Below, one piece after another: positions 1 through 6,139 of a DNA stretch of 10,893 nucleotides. A program made the position numbers and the translations under genes. The notes beneath the pieces were generated by a model. The model ran no database searches and was not told where the DNA came from. It saw only the letters and a program-made list of their open reading frames with translations. Positions within the stretch are counted from its first letter, which is position 1; every line of letters begins with the position of its first letter. The stretch comes from Lachnospiraceae bacterium. GTDB lineage: Bacteria > Bacillota > Clostridia > Lachnospirales > Lachnospiraceae. The DNA is taken from contig JAILJL010000093.1 of NCBI GenBank assembly GCA_024694785.1, positions 1-10,893 of the forward strand. The letters run 5' to 3'.

Positions 1-582
1 ATGCTTGATGAGTACAGCTTATCCAAGCAGAAGAAGGAAGAAGCACAGTATCAGATTAATAAGAAATATGACGAGACGATAGCGAAAGCAACCTCTACTG
101 CGGAGGATGTGTATTCGGCATCTGTTCTTTACACGGACGAAGCAATATCGAGATTAGTACATATCTTAGATAAGAATAAGAAAGATATGGATAATCTATA
201 TCACGAGATAACTCGGGAGATAGAGAGCGAGAAGGATAGAATTCGCGCCAATCAGAAGGAACTTCAAGAGACTTTGTTTGAGCTTCAGGATTCGAACCTT
301 TATCTTAATCTTATTCAGGAAAGAAGAAAAGAGCTTGAGGTTGCAAAAGAAGAGGCAGAGCGTATTAAGCTTGGTAAGACAACGATAATGCCGGCAGTCA
401 GAAAGACTGATGTTAAGGTTAATAAGGCTTACTTTGAGCAGATGGGATTAAATGACGACGGTACCAAGAAAGAAGAGCAGATTAAGATTAATCAGGCTCC
501 GCAGGTTAAGATTAATACAGATTCCAATTATTTCAAGTGGAAGCAGCAGCAGGCTGAAAACGAGGACAAGGATAAGCAGTAG
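1..582 (+). CDS. Coiled-coil protein of unknown function, possibly 5'-truncated
   Basis: The reading frame is open from the first base to TAG at 580-582 and gives at least 193 residues. An ATG lies at base 1, but no upstream sequence is visible, so I cannot tell whether this is the true start or an internal Met. The product is very rich in Lys, Glu and Gln. Residues about 1-125 look like a long alpha-helical coiled coil, and the last 70 residues are a polar tail rich in Lys, Asn and Gln. There is no signal peptide, membrane segment, cysteine or recognisable catalytic motif, so it is probably cytoplasmic and structural or a partner-binding protein. The next gene (permease) begins 23 bases downstream with no terminator between, so the two are probably co-transcribed. 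I do not recognise the family and assign no function. Confidence 0.75.
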   Translation: MLDEYSLSKQKKEEAQYQINKKYDETIAKATSTAEDVYSASVLYTDEAISRLVHILDKNKKDMDNLYHEITREIESEKDRIRANQKELQETLFELQDSNLYLNLIQERRKELEVAKEEAERIKLGKTTIMPAVRKTDVKVNKAYFEQMGLNDDGTKKEEQIKINQAPQVKINTDSNYFKWKQQQAENEDKDKQ

Positions 583-595
583 GCTCTATGAAAGA

Positions 596-599
596 AGGA
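596..599 (+). promoter_or_regulatory. Ribosome-binding site deciding the permease start
   Basis: AGGA, in an AAGGAA context, lies 6 bases before the ATG at 606. The earlier in-frame ATG at 588 has no purine-rich SD sequence in front of it, and the AGGA would fall inside its coding sequence. The start is therefore placed at 606. Confidence 0.75.
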
Positions 600-605
600 A
601 AAGTT

Positions 606-1856
606 ATGAATAGTGAAAAGAAAACAAATTGGAATATACGTCCTTATCTGGCGATGGGCCTTACTGCATTTATTGTAATCGCAGTGTCGATAGTATTTTA
701 TTTCTTTATTGCCAGGTATTCGGGAGCATCGAAGTTCTTCTCTCTTGTTGTAAAAGCGCTTCAGCCGATACTTGTGGGGGTATTTCTGGGATATCTTCTT
801 AATCCGTTGGTTACAAGGATACAGAATTTTATTTGCGGTAGGGTAAAAAGTGAAAAGAAGGTTGCGAAGTGGATTAAAAATTCGGCAAGAGGTATCGGCA
901 TAATTATTGCGATGGCTCTTCTTATACTTGCGATTGTATTGTTGGTATGGCTTATCGGACCGCAATTATATACGACTATCGAGGGCCTGATTGTAACATT
1001 GCCGTCTCAGGCAAAGAGCACGGTTAACTGGCTTAAAGAGGTAATACAGCAAAATGATGCATTAGAGAAGTATGCAGAGACTATAATTACGGAAGTTACA
1101 GTATTTACTCAGAATCTCTTAAAGACGGAAGTTATTCCGAGAACGAAAGAGATTATAACATCGGTTACAGGCGGAATAATGGTTGTAGCCAAGGGTTTAA
1201 TTAATTTCATAATCGGTATGATAGTATGTATCTACGTACTTATCGAGAAGGATCATTTTAAGGGAATCTTTAAAAAAGCGCTTTACGCGTTTTTTCCGAT
1301 AAGAGCAGCCAATTCAATCCTTAAGACAGCAAGAAAGTCCGATAAGATATTCGGTGGCTTTATCGTAGGTAAGATAATCGATTCAATAATTATAGGAATA
1401 TTGACATACATAGTGCTCCTTATATTTAGAATTCCTTATCCGGTGCTTGTATCCGTAATAGTCGGAGTAACCAATGTTATTCCGTTCTTCGGACCATATA
1501 TCGGAGCTATACCGAGTACACTTCTGGTATTATTGGCAAGCCCGATTAAGGCATTGTACTTTATAATAATTTTGATTGTTATACAGCAGCTTGATGGTAA
1601 TATTATAGGCCCTAAGATTCTGGGTAACTCAACAGGACTCTCAAGTTTCTGGGTAGTATTTGCGATTATGCTTTTTGGAGGAGTGTTCGGTTTTTGGGGA
1701 ATGCTTTTCGGAGTACCGATATTCGGTGTAATATACTTTATAATTGACAATATATCAGAGTATTTCTTAAAGAAGAAGAATATGCCGCTTCACTCGGAAC
1801 ACTATAATGATATAGATATTGTAGATCCCGAGACACATAAGATAACAAATAAATAG
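606..1856 (+). CDS. AI-2E (PerM/YdiK) family transporter
   Basis: A 416-residue polytopic inner-membrane protein of the AI-2E/UPF0118 family (PF01594), of normal family length. Hydrophobic segments lie at about 15-35, 42-66, 94-118, 200-222, 255-280, 285-315, 320-340 and 350-385, giving roughly eight passes. A long amphipathic soluble stretch lies at about 120-195. Family hallmarks are the N-x-I-P-F-F-G-P-x-I-G-x-I-P loop at 290-303, the Q-Q-x-x-x-N-x-I-x-P-K-I-x-G segment around Pro336-Lys337, and the Gly-rich final membrane pair. The family was named for E. coli TqsA, linked to autoinducer-2 export; other members act as Na+/H+ antiporters, so the substrate here is unknown. Lys/Arg residues next to the first membrane segment suggest a cytoplasmic N-terminus. 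The start at 606 is chosen over 588 because of its ribosome-binding site. It follows the coiled-coil gene closely and is followed at once by a terminator. Confidence 0.93.
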   Translation: MNSEKKTNWNIRPYLAMGLTAFIVIAVSIVFYFFIARYSGASKFFSLVVKALQPILVGVFLGYLLNPLVTRIQNFICGRVKSEKKVAKWIKNSARGIGIIIAMALLILAIVLLVWLIGPQLYTTIEGLIVTLPSQAKSTVNWLKEVIQQNDALEKYAETIITEVTVFTQNLLKTEVIPRTKEIITSVTGGIMVVAKGLINFIIGMIVCIYVLIEKDHFKGIFKKALYAFFPIRAANSILKTARKSDKIFGGFIVGKIIDSIIIGILTYIVLLIFRIPYPVLVSVIVGVTNVIPFFGPYIGAIPSTLLVLLASPIKALYFIIILIVIQQLDGNIIGPKILGNSTGLSSFWVVFAIMLFGGVFGFWGMLFGVPIFGVIYFIIDNISEYFLKKKNMPLHSEHYNDIDIVDPETHKITNK

Positions 1857-1863
1857 AGGAAAG

Positions 1864-1888
1864 AAAGGCGTCGGATGACGCCTTTTTT
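1864..1888 (+). terminator. Rho-independent terminator after the permease gene
   Basis: A perfect 9-base-pair stem, AAAGGCGTC (1864-1872) with GACGCCTTT (1877-1885), closes a GGAT loop and runs into six T residues (1883-1888). It starts 7 bases after the permease stop, so it ends the first transcription unit. Confidence 0.92.
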
Positions 1889-1937
1889 ATTAACAAATGT
1901 TTATTAATGAGCAATATTGTATTTACAAAATGTTTGT

Positions 1938-1981
1938 TTGCAAAGGGCGCGATATTAGAATATTCTTATAACAGATATAAT
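1938..1981 (+). promoter_or_regulatory. Candidate promoter region for the cysteine protease gene
   Basis: Two weak options are visible in the 140-base AT-rich gap. One is TTGCAA (1938-1943), 17 bases, then TATTCT (1961-1966), four of six matches in each box. The other is a perfect TATAAT (1976-1981) with no recognisable -35 at the right distance. Because a terminator lies just upstream and the protease gene starts at 2029, some promoter must lie here, but which box is used cannot be decided by eye. Confidence 0.4.
1953..1970. promoter_or_regulatory. AT-rich 18-base palindrome, candidate operator
   Basis: TATTAGAATATTCTTATA reads as an inverted repeat with 8 of 9 pairs matching, built on the perfect decamer AGAATATTCT (1957-1966). 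It covers the TATTCT box of one candidate promoter and ends 5 bases before the TATAAT of the other, a position suited to a repressor site. I cannot name the regulator; AT-rich palindromes also occur by chance. Confidence 0.3.
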
Positions 1982-2028
1982 CCATTACAAATAGACAATA
2001 CAATTCAGGCGGGATTATTGGAGGGTAT

Positions 2029-3612
2029 ATGAAGAAGCGATTACTGGCGATTATTTGCTTCACATCGATTATATTATCGACCATGTGGGGAATTGGAGTT
2101 AAAGCGGGTATTAAGGAAAAGAAAGAGCTTCCGGCTAAGTATGACTTACGGGAACTCGGGCTTGTTACTCCGGTTAAGAATCAGAGACCATACGGAATGT
2201 GCTGGGCATTTGCAATTACAGCCGCGATGGAAAGCAACGCATTGGTAAGAGGATTAGGAGAATATGACCTTTCCGAATATCAGATAGGATATATAATCGG
2301 GCATTCCTTGGCACCGGAAGATTCTGCGATATACGGAGAAGGCCCGACAGCTATTGATTCAAATCAAAAATGGTATGATTATGCAAATGCTACGGGAACA
2401 TACAGCTCACAGTTAATGAAGGGTTATGCGTTAATGAGCGAGGAGAAATTCCCGTATAGCGATTTGGAGAAAGAGCTTGGAGCAGAAGGAATCTCCATTG
2501 ACGGAGCTCTTTATGTGGATTCTTACTATGAGGCTTTAATGTCCGACAGGGACAAAGTTAAAGAGCTTATTATGTCGTATGGAGCGGTCAGAATTAAGGT
2601 GAATGCAAGTTCGTGGAAAAATGAGCTTTATTTTAACGAAGACACTAATTCCATGTTTTTGCCGGCTTTTACACCTATGTATCAAGGTATCGATCATTCG
2701 GTGGTAATTGTCGGATGGGATGATGATTACAGCAGAGACAATTTCGTAAAAAAACCGCAGGGCAAAGGAGCATGGATAATCAAGAACAGCTGGGGAACCG
2801 ACTGGGGCGATAGCGGATACGGATATCTGTCATACTATGACGTGCTGGCAAGAGATGAAATGTTGGCCTGCGCTGTTACAGTTAAGAAAGAACGTAATTA
2901 TGACAAGATATATCAATATGACGGAGGAGTCGGAAACGGTGCGTTATATAATGTAACCGCTGTAGCTATTAATTTCACGACGGAAGATCGTGAAACAATG
3001 ACTGCCGTCAGAATTAAGCCTTATGAAGAGCAAAGTGCCGATTTTGCCGGTACCAAAGCAACAGTTAAAGTATATAAGGGAAAATTCGAGGGAGAAATTG
3101 TTCAGAAAGCAGAGCCTATATATACACAGGAATATATTCTTAAATATACCGAATATCAGACAATAGGGTTTACTGCGCCGGTAGATCTTAAAGGGCAGCA
3201 GGAGTATTATGTAATTGTAACGTTTGATAAGTCTATTAAGTATTGCATAGATGGAGAAGTAATTTCTGAGTATTACAGAAATATTGCAAATGGAAAAGCG
3301 GAAGAGACGTATCTTAAGTTGAAAGTCCATAATGCAAAAGATAAATGGTATGATATGGCTCAGGAGAATAAGCCTAACGGAGCAAGTATCTTGTGGTATG
3401 AAAGTAAAACCGAAATAGGAGTATATGATCCTGCAATAGTTTCCAGCTCTGCATGTATAAAAGTTCTCACGAAGAATAGAGAAGCAGATAGGTGGGAAAA
3501 AGCCCGGGATTTTTACGATGATCACATAGGAATTCAGGGCGCATGCGTTATAGCAGCGGTGATAGCAATGCTTGTAATAATTATAATCGGACGAAAGCAA
3601 CCTAGGATTTAG
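2029..3612 (+). CDS. Secreted, membrane-anchored C1A (papain-family) cysteine protease with lectin-like domain
   Basis: A 527-residue exported protease. Residues 1-26 form a signal peptide (KKR, hydrophobic core, cleavage probably after Val-Lys-Ala at 24-26). The papain fold follows after a spacer of only about 8 residues, so a classical inhibitory propeptide is missing. Catalytic residues are visible: Gln52 (oxyanion hole), Cys58 in G-M-C-W-A-F, His223 in I-D-H-S-V-V-I-V-G-W, and Asn253 in I-K-N-S-W-G. Residues about 290-483 (from N-Y-D-K-I-Y-Q-Y-D-G-G to A-C-I-K-V) resemble the lectin-like domain described in C. difficile Cwp84. A hydrophobic segment at about 505-521 followed by R-K-Q-P-R would tether the protein to the membrane with the enzyme outside. 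There is no LPXTG or cell-wall-binding repeat. GGAGG at 2020-2024 sits 4 bases before ATG. Its likely role is cleavage of surface or extracellular proteins; substrate unknown. It is flanked by terminators and so probably transcribed alone. Confidence 0.92.
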   Translation: MKKRLLAIICFTSIILSTMWGIGVKAGIKEKKELPAKYDLRELGLVTPVKNQRPYGMCWAFAITAAMESNALVRGLGEYDLSEYQIGYIIGHSLAPEDSAIYGEGPTAIDSNQKWYDYANATGTYSSQLMKGYALMSEEKFPYSDLEKELGAEGISIDGALYVDSYYEALMSDRDKVKELIMSYGAVRIKVNASSWKNELYFNEDTNSMFLPAFTPMYQGIDHSVVIVGWDDDYSRDNFVKKPQGKGAWIIKNSWGTDWGDSGYGYLSYYDVLARDEMLACAVTVKKERNYDKIYQYDGGVGNGALYNVTAVAINFTTEDRETMTAVRIKPYEEQSADFAGTKATVKVYKGKFEGEIVQKAEPIYTQEYILKYTEYQTIGFTAPVDLKGQQEYYVIVTFDKSIKYCIDGEVISEYYRNIANGKAEETYLKLKVHNAKDKWYDMAQENKPNGASILWYESKTEIGVYDPAIVSSSACIKVLTKNREADRWEKARDFYDDHIGIQGACVIAAVIAMLVIIIIGRKQPRI

Positions 3613-3634
3613 GAGGAAGGTTTGGAAATAGATG

Positions 3635-3679
3635 CACATGGGGACGATTCCCGAAAGGGAACCGTCCCTGTGTGTTTTT
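3635..3679 (+). terminator. Long GNRA-capped terminator hairpin, possibly a dispersed palindromic repeat
   Basis: Bases 3635-3652 pair with 3657-3674 at 17 of 18 positions (one A-C mismatch at 3647/3662; two G-U wobbles at 3639-3640) around a GAAA tetraloop, then five T residues at 3675-3679. It begins 22 bases after the protease stop and should terminate that transcript. The stem contains GGGACG-TTCCC blocks; as I recall, GGGACGGTTC-type palindromes are scattered through many clostridial genomes, so this may be one copy of such a repeat serving as a terminator. That link is from memory and untested here. Confidence 0.85.
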
Positions 3680-3706
3680 ATAAAAGCGCAAGATTTATCG
3701 TTTATT

Positions 3707-3736
3707 TTGACACTAAACCACTATATGTGGTATAAT
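3707..3736 (+). promoter_or_regulatory. Strong sigma-A promoter of the TPR/AAA-ptb-buk unit
   Basis: A perfect -35 box TTGACA (3707-3712), an 18-base spacer and a perfect -10 box TATAAT (3731-3736), with TG at 3728-3729 in the extended -10 position. Transcription should start near 3743, leaving an untranslated leader of about 47 bases before the ATG at 3790. It lies just downstream of the protease terminator and is the only convincing promoter seen before the ptb-buk genes. Confidence 0.88.
3717..3731. promoter_or_regulatory. Inverted repeat in the promoter spacer, candidate operator
   Basis: ACCAC (3717-3721) and GTGGT (3727-3731) form a perfect inverted repeat around TATAT, filling the downstream spacer and touching the first base of the -10 box. 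A further GTGGT half-site occurs at 3756-3760, in the expected transcribed leader. A protein bound here would block RNA polymerase. The regulator is unknown. Confidence 0.4.
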
Positions 3737-3776
3737 TAGCATACAAATAATTAAAGTGGTTGGAGTATGTCCGGTC

Positions 3777-3781
3777 GGAGG
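3777..3781 (+). promoter_or_regulatory. Ribosome-binding site deciding the start of the AAA+-like gene
   Basis: GGAGG lies 8 bases before ATG at 3790, an ideal distance. The longer in-frame reading from TTG at 3760 would put this site inside the coding sequence and has no good SD of its own. Confidence 0.85.
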
Positions 3782-3789
3782 AAATAGTA

Positions 3790-6114
3790 ATGGATCGTTA
3801 CGAGCATAAGCTTAAAATGAACGAAATGCGAACCGCACTCGAAGAGGGAAGAGTTGAGGACGCGTGTCTTATAGCGGACAGTATTAATTACCGTAAGGAA
3901 AAGACTGTATCGATGCTATGTCTTATAGGAGAAGTATATGAGAAAGCAGAGCGTTACGAGGAAAGTAAAGACGCTCTTCTTTGTGCGTATGAGCGTTCGC
4001 CGATAGGAAGAACAATCCTTTATCGCCTTGCAATCGTTGCGGTCAAATCCGGCAATCCCGAAGAAGCAGAAGAGTTCTATAATGAATTTGTTAACATTGC
4101 CCCGACAGACAATTTAAGATATATATTAAAGTATCAGATATTAAAGGCAAAGGGAGCTTCCATTGCCGAGATGATAAGCGTGCTTGAAGAGTATAAAGAG
4201 CGCGAGAGTTCCGAACGTTGGTCATATGAACTTGCGACGCTATACCATAAAGCGGGAATGACCGGAAAGTGCGTGGAGCTGTGCGATGAGATAGTTCTTT
4301 GGTATGGCGAAGGTAAGTATGTGGAAAAAGCTCTTGAGCTTAAGATGACATATCAGCCGCTTACTCCGGAACAGGAGAAGAAGTATAGGAAGATACGGCA
4401 GAAAGAACGTGGTGTAGTAGAGGTTTTCCCGGGAGAAGTTCTGCGAAGCGGAGATATAATTACAGAGAAACGTGAGATACCGGAAGTTACCTATAATCCG
4501 GAAATATATAACACCATCAATCTTCAGCAGGAGATTGCCAATAACATGCAGAGAATCATGGAGGCAACCGCAAAAGACGAGGTCAATAATGCAAAAGAGA
4601 AGATAAAGGAATTGGTTAACACCATTCCTTACCTTAATCTCCCGCAGGAAGAAATAGATGCAATGAATGCGGAAAAGTATGGCCATATAGAGACTGATGA
4701 GGAGATAGACGGTTCGCTAATGGTGGATTTCCGCGAGATGTTCGAAGAGGAGCACGGCGGGCAGCTTTCACTTTCATTCGAGAATAAGCCTGAGGCAGAG
4801 CGCCAGATTACCGGCCAGATGAGCATCCAGGACGTTCTTGATGAGTGGGAGAAGACCAAGCAGGCAGCCAAAAGAAGCATGGAGGTTGCGGAAGCTAAAC
4901 GCCTCGAATCTGCCAAGGCAAGAGCATTGCAGGAAGCTGAAGGAATTATGGATCGCCTTAATGACATGACGCAGAAATTGTCAGAGGGGAAGACACCTCG
5001 TGATCTTATGGAAGAGGAATACGCAAGAAAAGCAGAGGTATCTGAAGAAGAAGGAATAGAAGTTGAGCTCGAAGAACCGGAAGAAGAGCCTCGACGTGGA
5101 TTCATAGAAGTATCGGAGAAGAGGCTGGATTCTCTTCTTGAAAGCGTAATGACCAAGAAGATACCGGATGTTACGGTTGAGGCAGAAGATGCTGTGCAGG
5201 AAGAAAAGCCGTTATCTGAAGAACCTGTGGCGCAGGCAGAAGAGGATATCAAGCTTAAAGAAGAAATCGAGCAGAAAGTTGCAATAGAGAAGACCAAAGA
5301 AATTACCCTTCCGGAAGAGATAGAAGAGGATATAAGAAAAGAACTGGGACTTGAGAGAGAGGCAATAACACACTTTAATCAGGAACAGAAGAATATATTC
5401 TCGTATTTTGCCAAAGTCGACGGAATGGAGAAGCAGATCTGTCAGGCGATGGATGCGGTTATTCATAAGAAAGACCTTGACACTTCGCTTACAGGTAATA
5501 TAATTATCGAAGGAGGGCGCGGTTCCGGCAAGACAATGCTCGCGTTAGACCTTATTAAGGCCTTGAAGAACGAGAATGTGGTTGCGGGACAGAAGAAGGT
5601 CGGTAAGATTAACGCTGATGCCCTTAATAAGACAAGTATAGTAGATTTATTTGCCAAGATACATGGCGGATTCCTTATAATCGAGAAGGCGGGCTCCATG
5701 TCGAAGGAGACACTGGAAGGGCTTACAATAGCGATGGAAGGACCGACGGACGGTACTATTATAATCATGGAAGATATCCGTTCCGGAATCACTAAGGTTA
5801 TTAATGAGGCACCGCTTCTTGCCAATAAGTTTGCGACCAAGATATCTATTCCTGTATTCACTTCTGACGAGCTTGTGCATTTTGCAAGAAGTTACGGATA
5901 TGAGAACGGATACGAGATGGATGAAATGGCGATTCTGGCACTTTACAACAGAATCAGCGGCATCCAGAAGGCAGATCGCGCCACTTATGTAACCGAGGTT
6001 AAGGCAATAATGGATGACGCCATGAATAAGGCCGACAGAGGAAGCTTATTCAAGAAGCGTCGCGACGACAACGGGTATATCATCATCCGTGAAAAGGATT
6101 TTGAGAATAAATAA
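3790..6114 (+). CDS. TPR/coiled-coil protein with degenerate CbxX/SpoVK-like AAA+ domain
   Basis: A 774-residue, probably cytoplasmic protein of unknown function. Residues about 10-190 are paired helices of TPR type. Residues about 200-530 are charged and low in hydrophobics, with helical Lys/Glu/Ala stretches near 350-410 and acidic runs near 415-530, likely coiled coil or flexible linker. Two similar short motifs, G-Q-L-S-L (324-328) and G-Q-M-S-I (342-346), lie within it. Residues about 540-774 match the order of a CbxX/CfxQ/SpoVK AAA+ module: Walker A G-G-R-G-S-G-K-T at 575-582, a Walker B-like strand F-L-I-I-E-K at 628-633, a second strand I-I-I-M-E-D (657-662), and a helical lid from about 685. 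The usual Asp-Glu of Walker B is Glu632-Lys633, and the arginine-finger position (normally S-R-F) is Asn679-Lys680-Phe681, so hydrolysis may be impaired. No transmembrane segment is seen. Start chosen by the SD at 3777. ptb follows after 25 bases without a terminator. Confidence 0.85.
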   Translation: MDRYEHKLKMNEMRTALEEGRVEDACLIADSINYRKEKTVSMLCLIGEVYEKAERYEESKDALLCAYERSPIGRTILYRLAIVAVKSGNPEEAEEFYNEFVNIAPTDNLRYILKYQILKAKGASIAEMISVLEEYKERESSERWSYELATLYHKAGMTGKCVELCDEIVLWYGEGKYVEKALELKMTYQPLTPEQEKKYRKIRQKERGVVEVFPGEVLRSGDIITEKREIPEVTYNPEIYNTINLQQEIANNMQRIMEATAKDEVNNAKEKIKELVNTIPYLNLPQEEIDAMNAEKYGHIETDEEIDGSLMVDFREMFEEEHGGQLSLSFENKPEAERQITGQMSIQDVLDEWEKTKQAAKRSMEVAEAKRLESAKARALQEAEGIMDRLNDMTQKLSEGKTPRDLMEEEYARKAEVSEEEGIEVELEEPEEEPRRGFIEVSEKRLDSLLESVMTKKIPDVTVEAEDAVQEEKPLSEEPVAQAEEDIKLKEEIEQKVAIEKTKEITLPEEIEEDIRKELGLEREAITHFNQEQKNIFSYFAKVDGMEKQICQAMDAVIHKKDLDTSLTGNIIIEGGRGSGKTMLALDLIKALKNENVVAGQKKVGKINADALNKTSIVDLFAKIHGGFLIIEKAGSMSKETLEGLTIAMEGPTDGTIIIMEDIRSGITKVINEAPLLANKFATKISIPVFTSDELVHFARSYGYENGYEMDEMAILALYNRISGIQKADRATYVTEVKAIMDDAMNKADRGSLFKKRRDDNGYIIIREKDFENK

Positions 6115-6139
6115 TATAATGTATAGAAAGGGTTAAGCA

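Noticed and set aside
588..605. Upstream ATG for the AI-2E permease
   Set aside because: No SD before it, and the AGGA for the ATG at 606 would lie inside the coding sequence.
528..965. Minus-strand open frame of 145 residues
   Set aside because: It lies opposite the coiled-coil and permease genes and has a Lys/Tyr/Arg/Cys-rich, motif-free product typical of the complement of a real gene.
1955..1968. PerR/Fur-type box in the palindrome upstream of the protease gene
   Set aside because: The sequence resembles a 7-1-7 PerR half-site arrangement but lacks the central spacer base, and no oxidative stress or iron gene is nearby.
2944..3639. Minus-strand open frame of 231 residues opposite the protease gene
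   Set aside because: Its composition (Ile, Phe, Cys, Tyr, Arg rich) is that of a shadow frame, and the plus-strand gene with catalytic residues fully explains the region.
3717..3732. NrdR box reading of the ACCAC-N5-GTGGT repeat
   Set aside because: NrdR boxes are even-length palindromes of the ACACwATATwTwGTGT kind and come in pairs near ribonucleotide reductase genes; here the symmetry is odd, the half-sites differ and no nrd gene is present.
3760..3789. In-frame TTG start giving a 784-residue version of the AAA+-like protein
   Set aside because: No SD sequence at a suitable distance before the TTG, whereas GGAGG lies 8 bases before the ATG at 3790; the extension would also read through the ribosome-binding site.
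4629..5297. Long Ser-rich minus-strand open frame of 222 residues
   Set aside because: The serine richness is the expected complement of Glu/Ala/Lys-rich coding sequence on the plus strand (GAA/GAG read backwards as TTC/CTC and shifted to TCT/TCC).
6115..6120. Perfect TATAAT just before ptb as an internal promoter
   Set aside because: No -35 element at 15-19 bases upstream, and transcription would start at about 6127, within the ptb ribosome-binding site (6127-6132), leaving it unusable.
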